Notes under the pieces: model-generated
Told to the model about the DNA's origin: nothing
What the model saw: the letters and a program-made list of their open reading frames with translations, nothing else
The model's database searches: none
Assembly: GCF_003048595.2 (NCBI RefSeq)
Contig: NZ_CP049270.1
Location: 868,001-932,000 of the forward strand
Source of the DNA: Campylobacter concisus
GTDB lineage: Bacteria; Campylobacterota; Campylobacteria; Campylobacterales; Campylobacteraceae
Direction of reading: 5' to 3'
Length of the DNA stretch: 64,000 nt
Program-made: the position numbers and the translations under genes
Shown here: positions 36,559-44,971 of the stretch, piece by piece
Numbering within the stretch: position 1 is the first letter of the stretch
Layout: every line of letters starts with the position of its first letter

Positions 36559-38667
36559 ATGAGAAAAACAAATTTTATTGCCATTTGCCTTAGTGTTTGT
36601 GTGGCAAATTCTCTTTTTGGAGCAGAGCATAAAGACAATAACGAAACAAAACTTGATGGCATTGTAGTAAGTGCTAGTGGTTTTTCACAGGAGATTAAAG
36701 AAGCTCCTGCAAGTATCAGCGTAATAAAAGGCGATGAGCTTACAAAAGATAGCTTTACTTCGCTCCACTCTATCGCTCAAAAGGTGCCAGGCGTAAATGT
36801 CGTTGGCGGCGAGGACGGAGCAGCTAGTGGTATCTCGATACGTGGCATGGAAAAATCTCAAACTCTAGTTTTAATTGATGGCAAAAGAGTAAACTCAAGC
36901 AGCGCAAACCCAAAAGGCGGAGCAGGGGATATGAACTCAAATTTCATCCCACCAGCTGAAGCGATCGAGCGTATAGAGGTTATCCGTGGCCCTATGAGCT
37001 CGCTTTATGGTAGCGACGCGGTTGGAGGCGTTATCAACATCATCACCAAAAAAGACTTTTCAAAATTTAGCGGCAACGTCGGCATCTCAACCACGATAAA
37101 CACACATAAAGGCATAGGAGACGGCAGGCAGGGCGACTTTTATCTAAATTTACCTCTTTATAAAGAGTTTTTAGCGCTTCAGCTTTGGGGATACAAAAAG
37201 CTAAGAGACGAGGATAACTATAAAGGCGGTTATCAAAAGAGTGATAAGAGAAATTTAAGTGCAAAGCTCTGGATCACACCAGATGAACACAATAAATTCT
37301 TCATCCTTGGTTCAAACGAAAGACACGACTACTCACGCACCGTCGGCAAAACAGCCACTATAAAGACAAATAAGCTTTTAAACGCTTACGACTACGAGAA
37401 AAAGAGCTACGGAGCGGGCTACCTTGGCGAATTTGATAATCTAAATGCCGATCTTAGTTACATTTATGATGAGACGCAAAGAACGAGTCTTTTTGACAGC
37501 CTCATACCTGCAAAAGCTAAAAATCACAACTTTAACTCCAAATTTACAACGTTTTTCGGCGCACACACTCTAACTTTTGGCTATGACTTTAGCAAGCAAA
37601 ATGTCGGCACTACCTTCATCGTCTCAAACGCCTCAAAAAATGGCCTTAAAAGCCCAAAAAGCTACTCGATGAGCGAGCATGCAGGATTTATCGAAGATGA
37701 GTGGCAAATTTTAGACGAGAAACTATTTTTAACGCTTGGTTCAAGGCTCACGCACAACGAATTTTTTGGCAACCACCTCTCGCCAAGAGCCTATCTAGTC
37801 TATAACGCTACAGATACATTAAGCTTAAAAGGTGGCGTAGCAACTGGCTATAAAACGCCAAATGTCAATCAAATCTCCCCAGAAGTAGGCACTATTCAAA
37901 ATGCTTGGAGAATAGTTGATTTTGGCAACAAAGATCTAAAGCCAGAAAAGAGCACGACTTATGAAGTTGGAGCATATTATGACGATCAGGCTGATTTTAG
38001 AGGCTCGGTAACGCTTTTTAGAAATGAGTTTAAAAATAAGATCCTAGACACCGACGGTAGTAATGTCAATAATATATCAGCCTTTGGCACTTGCCCAGCG
38101 GGCTTAACAGTAAAAAAAGTGGGTTGCCCTGGCTGGGGAACTTACTTTAACATAGAAGGTGCGACCGTTTGGGGCGTAGAGTTAAGCGGAGACTACGACA
38201 TCCTTTCAAATCTAAATTTAAGCTCAAACTATACCTATAATAAGTCAAAGATAAAAACTGGCAACCCAACAATAAACACGCCAAGAGGCCCTATGAAATT
38301 TAGCCAAACTGGGCTTAACAGACTTGATGGCAAAAGCCTAACAGCAACGCCAGAGCATGTATTTCACACTACGCTTACATATAAGCCTGTAAAAAGCGTC
38401 AAGACATTTTTTGGCGCAAACTACGAGAGTAAGCTAACAAGCGTAAATTTTGGTGCTGGTAATAGTATAAGAGAGAACACAAAAGACCTGCTTACCTTTG
38501 ATACAGGTGTCAGCTGGGACGCAAACAAGCACCTAACTCTTAGCCTAAATGCCTACAACATCTTTGATAATGTAAGATACGATGAGGCGCTAGCAGACGA
38601 CGACAAATATTACTTTTATCCGCAAGAGGGCAGGAGATTTTGGTTTAAGGTCGCTGCAAAATGGTAA
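36559..38667 (+). CDS. TonB-dependent outer-membrane receptor, siderophore type
   Basis: The precursor has a signal peptide (ending SLFGAEH), a TonB-box-like LDGIVVSAS, and a plug domain with GISIRGMEKSQTLVLIDGKR and RIEVIRGPMSSLYGSDAVGG. The 22-strand barrel ends in the RRFWFKVAAKW tail. At 702 residues it fits the CirA/CfrA ferric-catecholate receptors. The start is ATG 36559 with AAAAAGGAATAG upstream; the open frame before it is leader sequence. It is followed by a siderophore esterase, so the substrate is probably a ferric enterobactin-like catecholate. Relative to C. jejuni, this pair sits between argG and the S4 gene. Confidence 0.88.
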   Translation: MRKTNFIAICLSVCVANSLFGAEHKDNNETKLDGIVVSASGFSQEIKEAPASISVIKGDELTKDSFTSLHSIAQKVPGVNVVGGEDGAASGISIRGMEKSQTLVLIDGKRVNSSSANPKGGAGDMNSNFIPPAEAIERIEVIRGPMSSLYGSDAVGGVINIITKKDFSKFSGNVGISTTINTHKGIGDGRQGDFYLNLPLYKEFLALQLWGYKKLRDEDNYKGGYQKSDKRNLSAKLWITPDEHNKFFILGSNERHDYSRTVGKTATIKTNKLLNAYDYEKKSYGAGYLGEFDNLNADLSYIYDETQRTSLFDSLIPAKAKNHNFNSKFTTFFGAHTLTFGYDFSKQNVGTTFIVSNASKNGLKSPKSYSMSEHAGFIEDEWQILDEKLFLTLGSRLTHNEFFGNHLSPRAYLVYNATDTLSLKGGVATGYKTPNVNQISPEVGTIQNAWRIVDFGNKDLKPEKSTTYEVGAYYDDQADFRGSVTLFRNEFKNKILDTDGSNVNNISAFGTCPAGLTVKKVGCPGWGTYFNIEGATVWGVELSGDYDILSNLNLSSNYTYNKSKIKTGNPTINTPRGPMKFSQTGLNRLDGKSLTATPEHVFHTTLTYKPVKSVKTFFGANYESKLTSVNFGAGNSIRENTKDLLTFDTGVSWDANKHLTLSLNAYNIFDNVRYDEALADDDKYYFYPQEGRRFWFKVAAKW

Positions 38668-39488
38668 AAGCGTTTAAATTTTTGCTTTTTACGCTTGGCG
38701 TGACGCAAATTTTACAAGCAGCTCCGCAACAAACGCCTGAGCCACTTAGCCAAAAAGCTGCTAGTAAATTTGAAATTTCAACCTTTAAAATGAGTGCAAA
38801 TGATGAAATTTATAAAATTTTCACAGCCAAGCTAAAGGGGCAAAATGAGTTTAAAAATGTGCTTTTCTTACTTGACGCAAACGCCCAGTTTAACATGCTT
38901 TTAAATGAATTTGATGGCAAGGCTGCACCGCTAATAATAGGCATAGGATATGACACGAACAAAAGCTACGAAGTAGAAAAACGCACAAGAGATCTCACGC
39001 CAAAGGCAGATGGTGAGGAGTTTAGCAAGGGTGGTGGCTCGGATGCGTTTTACCACTTTTTAACTAAAAATTTAGTGCCGTTAATTGATGAGAAATTTAA
39101 CGTACAAAATAGCCAAAAAAGCCTTTATGGACACTCTTTTGGCGGCCTTTTTACGCTCTATGCCATGCTTAAAAATGAGGGCATATTTTCAAATTTCTTT
39201 ATCGCTTCACCATCTCTTTGGTGGGGCGAGTCTGAAATTTTAAAGCAAAATGTGAGCGAGGGTAAATTTAAAGAGAAAATAAAAGCCAAATTTGTCTTTC
39301 TTAGCGTTGGCGAGCTTGAAAAGAGAAAGGGCAAAACTGACAAAGCTGGCATTTTAAAGGCGAGCGATCTAGCCCAAATTTTAAAGCAAAGTGGGGTAAA
39401 ATCTCACTTTGAGCTTTTTAAAAATGAAACCCATGGCAGCGTCATACCTCTAAATTTAAAAGAGCTTTTAAAATATCTAAAGGATTAA
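38661..39488 (+). CDS. periplasmic siderophore esterase (IroE/Cee-like)
   Basis: This alpha/beta hydrolase has a signal peptide (about 1-20). Its nucleophile elbow is YGHSFGGLF and a C-terminal histidine lies in NETHGSV. The region GIGYDTNKSYEVEKRTRDLTP (motif YDTN and RTRDLTP) is typical of IroE/BesA-type trilactone esterases. In C. jejuni, Cee cleaves ferric enterobactin in the periplasm after uptake by Cfr receptors. Here the gene overlaps the receptor stop by seven bases, so uptake and cleavage are coupled. Confidence 0.83.
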   Translation: MVKAFKFLLFTLGVTQILQAAPQQTPEPLSQKAASKFEISTFKMSANDEIYKIFTAKLKGQNEFKNVLFLLDANAQFNMLLNEFDGKAAPLIIGIGYDTNKSYEVEKRTRDLTPKADGEEFSKGGGSDAFYHFLTKNLVPLIDEKFNVQNSQKSLYGHSFGGLFTLYAMLKNEGIFSNFFIASPSLWWGESEILKQNVSEGKFKEKIKAKFVFLSVGELEKRKGKTDKAGILKASDLAQILKQSGVKSHFELFKNETHGSVIPLNLKELLKYLKD

Positions 39489-39521
39489 AAATTTAAGGCT
39501 ATTTTTGTTAAAATCCGCCGC

Positions 39522-39767
39522 ATGAGAGTAGATAAATTTTTAAACGTAGTAAATATCACTAAAAGGCGTGCCGTTAGCGAAGATATGTGCAAAAGCGGCG
39601 TTGTGAGCATCAACGGCGTGCAGGCAAAAGCGGCAAAAGATGTTAAGATCGGCGACGTGATCACCATCAAATTTCTAACGCGAGAGGCGAGATATGAAGT
39701 GCTAGCGATCCCAACTACAAAAAGCATACCAAAAAGCGCTCAAAGCGAATATGTAAAAGAGCTTTGA
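39522..39767 (+). CDS. S4-domain RNA-binding protein (RqcP/HslR-like)
   Basis: This 81-residue protein is nearly all S4 domain: MRVDKFLNVVNITKRRAVSEDM, with VSINGVQAKAAKDVKIGDVI following as the second part. Small stand-alone S4 proteins of this type bind ribosomal RNA or stalled 50S-tRNA complexes; which applies here is not known. It starts the block S4-tsaE-lptB-rpoN, which keeps the C. jejuni order. The next gene overlaps its stop by one base. Confidence 0.8.
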   Translation: MRVDKFLNVVNITKRRAVSEDMCKSGVVSINGVQAKAAKDVKIGDVITIKFLTREARYEVLAIPTTKSIPKSAQSEYVKEL

Positions 39768-40165
39768 TGGTTTTTGAGCTTTTAGAAAATGAGCTTGATG
39801 AGCTTGTGCGAGTGCTTCCAAAAAGTGGCGTGGTGCTACTAAGTGGCGATCTAGCAAGTGGCAAAACGACGCTTGTAAAGGCGATCATCAAGGCGCACGG
39901 CATAGACGAGAGCGTGACGTCGCCGACATTTTCTTTGATGCAAATTTATGGTAAAGATATCTACCACTACGACATTTACCAGATAGGATTTGAAGGGATG
40001 GCAAAAAATGGCCTTTTTGAAAATTTGTTTGAAGAGGGGCTTCATCTAGTAGAATGGGGCGATGAAAATTTAGAAAAAGCTCTAAAGAAAAACGGCGAGA
40101 GCTATACGTTAGTAAAAATTTCTCCTTGCAAAAATGGCAGAAAATACGAGGTTATAAGTGCATAA
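39767..40165 (+). CDS. tsaE: tRNA t6A biosynthesis ATPase TsaE
   Basis: TsaE is the ATPase that supports TsaBD in making t6A37 of tRNA. The P-loop is LSGDLASGKTTLVKAI (residues 23-38). The following SVTSPTFSLMQIY and HYDIYQI motifs and the LVEWGDE Walker-B-like segment match the family. The ATG at 39767 overlaps the previous TGA by one base. A TTG one codon earlier is possible. The 132-residue length is normal. The product of this pathway is the substrate of MtaB (1625-2863). Confidence 0.92.
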   Translation: MVFELLENELDELVRVLPKSGVVLLSGDLASGKTTLVKAIIKAHGIDESVTSPTFSLMQIYGKDIYHYDIYQIGFEGMAKNGLFENLFEEGLHLVEWGDENLEKALKKNGESYTLVKISPCKNGRKYEVISA

Positions 40166-40886
40166 ACTAGAAGTAAAAGATCTAAAAAAGACGATCAAAA
40201 AAACTGAGATCATAAAAGGCATATCTTTAGAGGTAAATAGTGGCGAAGTGGTGGGGCTTCTTGGGCCAAATGGTGCTGGAAAGACGACTACTTTTTATAT
40301 GATTTGCGGACTCATCTCACCAACTAGTGGAGATGTCTTTTTGGATGATCAAAAGATTACAAGCGTTCCGCTTCACAAAAGAGCTCACCTTGGCATTGGC
40401 TATTTGCCGCAAGAATCAAGCATATTTAAAGAGTTAAGCGTCGAAGAAAATTTGCTCCTTGGGGCTGAAATTTTAAATCAAAGTGAAGAAGAGATAGCAA
40501 AAAGAGTAAATGAGATGCTAAATATGCTAAATATCGAGCCTATCCGCCTAAGAAAGGGCGTTAGTCTAAGTGGCGGCGAGCGTAGACGCTGTGAGATCGC
40601 TAGAAGCCTCATCATAAAGCCAAAATTTTTGCTGCTTGATGAGCCATTTGCAGGCGTCGATCCTATCGCAGTTAGCGATATCCAAAGCATCGTTAGAGAC
40701 CTTAAAAAGCTAGGTATCGGTGTTTTGATAACTGACCACAACGTCCGTGAGACGCTAGCCATTTGTGACAGAGCCTACGTCATCAAAGATGGCTCGCTGC
40801 TAGCAAGCGGCAGTTCGAGCGAAGTGGCAAACAACAAGCTCGTTAGAACGCACTATCTTGGCGAAGAATTTAAGCTGCTTGAGTAG
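40158..40886 (+). CDS. lptB: LPS export ABC transporter ATP-binding protein LptB
   Basis: LptB is the cytoplasmic ATPase that drives LPS transport from inner to outer membrane through LptFGC. Walker A is GPNGAGKTTT, the signature SLSGGERRRCEIARSL and Walker B LLLDEPFAGVDP, with the switch histidine in ITDHNVRETL. The YLPQESSIFKELSVEENL motif in the Q-loop region is typical of LptB. It begins at GTG inside the end of tsaE (eight-base overlap), and its stop abuts rpoN. Confidence 0.94.
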   Translation: MHKLEVKDLKKTIKKTEIIKGISLEVNSGEVVGLLGPNGAGKTTTFYMICGLISPTSGDVFLDDQKITSVPLHKRAHLGIGYLPQESSIFKELSVEENLLLGAEILNQSEEEIAKRVNEMLNMLNIEPIRLRKGVSLSGGERRRCEIARSLIIKPKFLLLDEPFAGVDPIAVSDIQSIVRDLKKLGIGVLITDHNVRETLAICDRAYVIKDGSLLASGSSSEVANNKLVRTHYLGEEFKLLE

Positions 40887-42140
40887 ATGATGCTAAGGCA
40901 AAAGCAAACTTTAGCGCCAAAGATCAAACTAAACCAAACGCTAAGAAGCTGGCTTCCTATCCTTCAAAGCGGGCTTGATGAGCTAAAAGAGACGCTTGAG
41001 CCTTTTATAAAAGAGAATCCATTTGCCACGATTGAGCATAAAAATTTAGAAAAAAGCGAAAAAAAGCGAAATTTTTTCGAGCAAGTTGGCAAAAATTCTG
41101 TTACTGAGAGTATCGAGGCTTTAAGTATTTACAAAGAAAGCCTCTATGAAAAGCTCGTTAGCCAGATAAATCCACCACTTTTCCCCACACAAAAGTCCCA
41201 AGATATCGCATATAAGATCATTGAGTGTTTAGACGATGAGGGGTATTTTTCTTATGATGATGAAATTTTTGCGGGTTTTAATGAGAATGAGGTAGAGCGA
41301 GTTAGGGCGAGATTTGCCTATCTTGAGCCCTGTGGCGTGGGTGCAAAGGATATCAAAGAGAGCTTTTTGTTTCAGCTTGGCGAGGCAGAGGCGAGTGATG
41401 AGATCATAGAGTGCGCTAAAAAGATCATCTTAAATTTTGAAAATATAGAGAAGCTTAGAAAGCTTAAATTTTACGACGACGCGCTAAAGATCATAAAGAA
41501 ATTTAAAAATCCCCCAGCCATTGAGTATCTAGAAGAGGCGAACCAAAAGGTCCCTGACATCTTCGTGCTAAGCACAAGTAGTGGCATAAGCGTGCAGATA
41601 AATGACGACTATTATCCTGAAATTTCTATCGACACCGAGGGGCTAGACGAGAAAGAGGCCTTTGTAAGCTCACGCATAAAAGAGGCTAGCGAGCTCATAG
41701 ACGCCCTTGAGATGAGAAAGGCGACACTTTATAAGATAGGGCTCATGATAGTTGAGTATCAGTATGACTACTTTTTGGGTGGCGACATAAAGCCTATGAA
41801 GCTAAAAGACCTAGCTGACGAGCTTGGGCGCAACCCTTCAACCATCTCAAGAGCGATCGCGAACAAATATCTAAGCTCTCCAAGAGGCACGGTCGCGCTT
41901 AAAAATTTCTTCGCAACTGGCTTTGACGAGGAGACTTCAAATGCTGCGATAAAGGAATTTTTGCTAGAGCTTATCAAAAATGAAGACCACAAAAAGCCAC
42001 TTTCTGATCTAAAAATTCAAGAGCTAATCCAAGCTAAATTTAACATCCAAATCGTTCGCCGAACTATCACAAAATACCGCAAAATTCTAAACATCGGCAG
42101 CTCAAGCCAGCGAAAAAGGGTCTATCAGATAAACGGCTAA
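40887..42140 (+). CDS. rpoN: RNA polymerase sigma-54 factor
   Basis: Sigma-54 directs transcription of middle flagellar genes in Campylobacter, with the activator FlgR. The N-terminus has activator-interaction region I (LAPKIKLNQTLRSWLPILQSG). A central core-binding domain follows, then a helix-turn-helix with LADELGRNPSTISRAIANKYL. The C-terminal RpoN box reads VRRTITKYRKILNIGSSSQRKR (core RRTITKYR). The 417-residue length is typical of the group. It starts directly after the lptB stop. Confidence 0.96.
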   Translation: MMLRQKQTLAPKIKLNQTLRSWLPILQSGLDELKETLEPFIKENPFATIEHKNLEKSEKKRNFFEQVGKNSVTESIEALSIYKESLYEKLVSQINPPLFPTQKSQDIAYKIIECLDDEGYFSYDDEIFAGFNENEVERVRARFAYLEPCGVGAKDIKESFLFQLGEAEASDEIIECAKKIILNFENIEKLRKLKFYDDALKIIKKFKNPPAIEYLEEANQKVPDIFVLSTSSGISVQINDDYYPEISIDTEGLDEKEAFVSSRIKEASELIDALEMRKATLYKIGLMIVEYQYDYFLGGDIKPMKLKDLADELGRNPSTISRAIANKYLSSPRGTVALKNFFATGFDEETSNAAIKEFLLELIKNEDHKKPLSDLKIQELIQAKFNIQIVRRTITKYRKILNIGSSSQRKRVYQING

Positions 42141-42884
42141 CTACCACTCATTTACAGCAAAAAGTATGGCCTTACGCATCTGTGTAAAAAGCTCGCTACT
42201 AAGCTCTTCGTACTCTTTGCCACGTTTTTTATATTGTGCCATGCCCGCTGCATCGTCGTTCCAAGAGCCCATACCGCCAAAGACATCAGCCAAGCTTGCC
42301 GCATCAAAAAGGGCTAAATTTTTCTTTGGCATAAGCGGTGCATTAAATATCTTTTGATCATTATTGCTTGAAGATCTAAGTGATTTTAATGCCCTGCGAA
42401 AACACTCACCAAAATTCTCACACTCTATCTCATCTGCAAAGGTCGCTATCTTAGTAAGTATGGCCATAAAAGCCTCTGTGTTGTCGCTAAAATTTTCTAA
42501 ATTTACATCTTTTTCAAGACCAAATTCTTTATATATTATGTCCCAGCCTCTTTGATTTTTGTTGTATTTCCAGTAGGGCACGAAGCAGCTCATGTGCTCT
42601 TTAAAAATGCAGATGATCGATTTTTTGGTAGAGTTTGAAAAGCTAAGCAATAAACGTTCATCTGATGAGCCAGTTAAATTTGCAGTAAGTTTTACATCGC
42701 TTAATCCAAGTTTTAACGCGTGCTCAAACCACTCATTTACGCCATTTGCCCTATGGCCTGAGAGAAAGTGAAAATTTATACTATTTTCGTAGCTAGTGCC
42801 ATTATACAGGATAGGAGAATCTGACTTTATGGCCTGCTTTGTGGCAACAATAATGGCGCATATATTAAACATTTCACCATTCAT
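42141..42884 (-). CDS. hypothetical protein
   Basis: This 247-residue protein has no signal peptide, transmembrane segment or recognised motif. It contains several cysteines and a C-terminal stretch rich in Gly/Ala/Asp (VFGGMGSWNDDAAG). Its stop codon directly abuts the rpoN stop on the other strand with no intergenic base. The upstream AAAGAGAGCAAAA may serve as a ribosome binding site. Codon use looks like its neighbours. It may be a conserved Campylobacter protein, but no function is proposed. Confidence 0.65.
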   Translation of the reverse strand: MNGEMFNICAIIVATKQAIKSDSPILYNGTSYENSINFHFLSGHRANGVNEWFEHALKLGLSDVKLTANLTGSSDERLLLSFSNSTKKSIICIFKEHMSCFVPYWKYNKNQRGWDIIYKEFGLEKDVNLENFSDNTEAFMAILTKIATFADEIECENFGECFRRALKSLRSSSNNDQKIFNAPLMPKKNLALFDAASLADVFGGMGSWNDDAAGMAQYKKRGKEYEELSSELFTQMRKAILFAVNEW

Positions 42885-42922
42885 TTTTGCTCTCTTTAAT
42901 AGCTCTCGTGGTAAGCCGTGCT

Positions 42923-43753
42923 CTAGCCAACCATCACAAAATTTTCTTGATTTTTAAAGTATGGTTTTAGACTCTCATAAGCAGATTGAATATTTTTAAA
43001 TTTCTTTGCGTATTCTTCTTGTATGAGAGGATTTTTGTTGGCGTGCCTATCTGGGTGATAGATATTTACGAGTGAAAGATAACTTTGTCTAATAGTTTCA
43101 AAGTCATCATCTTTTTTGCAACCCAAAATCCCAAAATTTTCCTCAAGTAAATTTGCAAGCACAGAAAATCTACTTACAAATTTAGATGAACTTTTTATTT
43201 TTATGCCTTGTTTAAAGGCTTTGTAGTCTTTTTCATCATAGATAAAATTTACGCTAAATTTTGGATAGCTTCTTTTGTAGAGCAGTTTGTTTAATGTGTT
43301 TATGTCGTTGTCGTTTGAGATGGTGATGTTTAAAAAATCATCATTTTTGCTAAAAGTAACATTGCTTTTTACTAGACTCTCGCTGATGTAGCTAGCAAAA
43401 TCTCTGCAAAGTACATCTTTTAGTTCAAATTTGACTTCATTTTTTACAAAATTTACGTTTAGGCTAATGACTGGAGTTAGGGTATTTTTTTGAACAAAGC
43501 CAAGTTTTATGGTTTTATAGTTTGCAAAACGAATATCGAGCTTATCATCACTTTGCTTTTCATAAAGTTTTTTTATAAATTTTAAGAAGCACTTGCGTTG
43601 TGGGATCTCGCTCTCTTCGTAAAACGAAATAACCTTATTTTTATTAGATAAAATTTTTGTAAAATTTCTGCTTATCATATCTCTAAGCTCACGAAACAAA
43701 GCGTCATTATCAGTTAAAATGCTTAGAGATTCTAATGTTTGCGTAACTTTCAT
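42923..43753 (-). CDS. DnaJ-domain protein with C-terminal J domain
   Basis: The first 205 residues are of unknown type, alpha/beta by appearance. The last 65 form a J domain with the HPD motif in SLVNIYHPDRHANKNP and helix IV in YESLKPYF, which would stimulate an Hsp70. Placing the J domain at the C-terminus, without Gly/Phe or zinc regions, marks it as a specialised co-chaperone rather than DnaJ itself. GGAGTAGGCA precedes the ATG. It lies between two short hypothetical genes on the same strand. Confidence 0.8.
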   Translation of the reverse strand: MKVTQTLESLSILTDNDALFRELRDMISRNFTKILSNKNKVISFYEESEIPQRKCFLKFIKKLYEKQSDDKLDIRFANYKTIKLGFVQKNTLTPVISLNVNFVKNEVKFELKDVLCRDFASYISESLVKSNVTFSKNDDFLNITISNDNDINTLNKLLYKRSYPKFSVNFIYDEKDYKAFKQGIKIKSSSKFVSRFSVLANLLEENFGILGCKKDDDFETIRQSYLSLVNIYHPDRHANKNPLIQEEYAKKFKNIQSAYESLKPYFKNQENFVMVG

Positions 43754-43803
43754 TGCCTACTCCACATAAAATATTACATGTTTTAGCAATAAGCATTCCA
43801 AAT

Positions 43804-43989
43804 TTATATTTTTCTTATATCTTGGCCTTTAATGTACTCTGCAAATTCGTTTTTTAGTTTATTTTCTTTATATGAGATCGCCTCTTCTTTTGTATGAGAA
43901 ACGGCTTCTTTTTGAGTTTTTTTGATCTCACCTTGTTCTTTAGTAAGTTCTTTTTTTATCTCTTTTAAACTATCGAAAAAATCATTCAT
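43804..43989 (-). CDS. small charged helical protein
   Basis: This 61-residue ORF is rich in Lys and Glu and predicted to be one long helix (SLKEIKKELTKEQGEIKKTQ). It has an excellent ribosome binding site, AAAGGAGTAAAA, before its ATG and does not overlap another gene, so it is likely translated. No family was recognised. It lies 50 bases upstream of the DnaJ-like gene and could share its transcript. Confidence 0.6.
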   Translation of the reverse strand: MNDFFDSLKEIKKELTKEQGEIKKTQKEAVSHTKEEAISYKENKLKNEFAEYIKGQDIRKI

Positions 43990-44045
43990 TTTTACTCCTT
44001 TTGTTTTATTGGATTTTACTAAAACAGTTATAAAATTAAAATGAA

Positions 44046-44051
44046 TACAAT
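44046..44051 (+). promoter_or_regulatory. candidate -10 element for tRNA-Arg
   Basis: TACAAT lies 47 bases before the mature 5' end of the tRNA, in an AT-rich gap (43990-44098) with no other feature. A TAAAAT a little upstream is an alternative. Confidence 0.3.
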
Positions 44052-44098
44052 TTTTCTTTAAGGAAAGTTTGGCTAATATCTCGACTTAACTTTCTTGT

Positions 44099-44175
44099 GC
44101 GCTCGTAGCTCAGCTGGATAGAGCATTTGATTGCGGTTCAAAAGGTCAGAGATTCGAATTCTCTCGGGCGCACCA
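44099..44175 (+). tRNA. tRNA-Arg (GCG anticodon)
   Basis: The cloverleaf is complete: acceptor GCGCTCG/CGGGCGC with one G-T wobble, D arm GCTC/GAGC, anticodon stem TTTGA/TCAAA around loop TTGCGGT, and T arm AGAGA TTCGAAT TCTCT. Discriminator A and an encoded CCA follow. The anticodon is GCG, which would read CGC and CGU. Most bacteria use ACG, modified to inosine, for these codons. No base suggests a pseudogene. Confidence 0.95.
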
Positions 44176-44236
44176 TCTTAATGACAAACTTCATAATTTT
44201 TATAGTAAAATAAGCAAAAAAATTAAAAGAGAAAAA

Positions 44237-44971
44237 ATGGATTTTCAAAATATTCAAAAACAAATTTCGGTACTAAAAGAAAGTTTGACAGCATTAGAAC
44301 AAAATAGTGAGCACGAGATCGGCTTGGCAGTTGGGGTTGTTGAGTTTAATAAAAATGCTGATGAACTTAAAAAAAAGCTTACAAATTTAAAAGGTGAAAG
44401 CGATTTCTTTAAAAGTGTCTTCAATACAGAAGACTATTATGAAAACATTAGTACTTATTTGGAGCAGATAAAGAGAAGCTTAAATTATAAAATTGAAAAA
44501 AATGGTGTGAGTTTTAAGGCAAATGAAAATTTACAAGAAAGCTATGTCGCCATTTTAAATATAATAGAAATTTTGGTAGCAGAGTATCAAATACAAAACA
44601 AAAATAAAGCGAAAAATCTCTTTTCTAGGACAACAGATACTACTCAAATAAAATCACTACTTGCAGAGCTAAATACTCTACAAGAGCGTATACATAATGT
44701 TTTACATATTCATTCTAGGATAGTTTCAAATGTTATTTTGCAAAATTTTAAGATAATTTATACGTTCTTTTATAATTGTATTAAGGCTGCAAAGCAACGC
44801 AAAGATGAACTTTTACTGGTGGAGATCGCGGGTATAACTGATAAGATAATAACTATGATAAAACCAGTCTTTAGTGCAAAAATTTTAAACACAAATGAGC
44901 TTATTTATCATTACTTGATCTTTGAGCTAAAAGAACTAAAATCTTGTGCGATAGGCGAGGAACTAGTTTAA
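44237..44971 (+). CDS. hypothetical coiled-coil protein
   Basis: This 244-residue protein is predicted almost wholly helical with several coiled-coil stretches (MDFQNIQKQISVLKESLTAL at the start, LLAELNTLQERIHNVLHIHS in the middle). It has no signal or membrane segment and only one cysteine, close to its C-terminus. No family was recognised. It follows tRNA-Arg by 61 bases and converges on murG, with nine overlapping bases at the 3' ends. AAAAGAGAAAAA precedes the ATG. Confidence 0.65.
   Translation: MDFQNIQKQISVLKESLTALEQNSEHEIGLAVGVVEFNKNADELKKKLTNLKGESDFFKSVFNTEDYYENISTYLEQIKRSLNYKIEKNGVSFKANENLQESYVAILNIIEILVAEYQIQNKNKAKNLFSRTTDTTQIKSLLAELNTLQERIHNVLHIHSRIVSNVILQNFKIIYTFFYNCIKAAKQRKDELLLVEIAGITDKIITMIKPVFSAKILNTNELIYHYLIFELKELKSCAIGEELV

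Noticed and set aside
36450-36662. 70-codon minus-strand frame across the receptor promoter
   Set aside because: It covers the receptor promoter and signal peptide in antisense and lacks a ribosome binding site.
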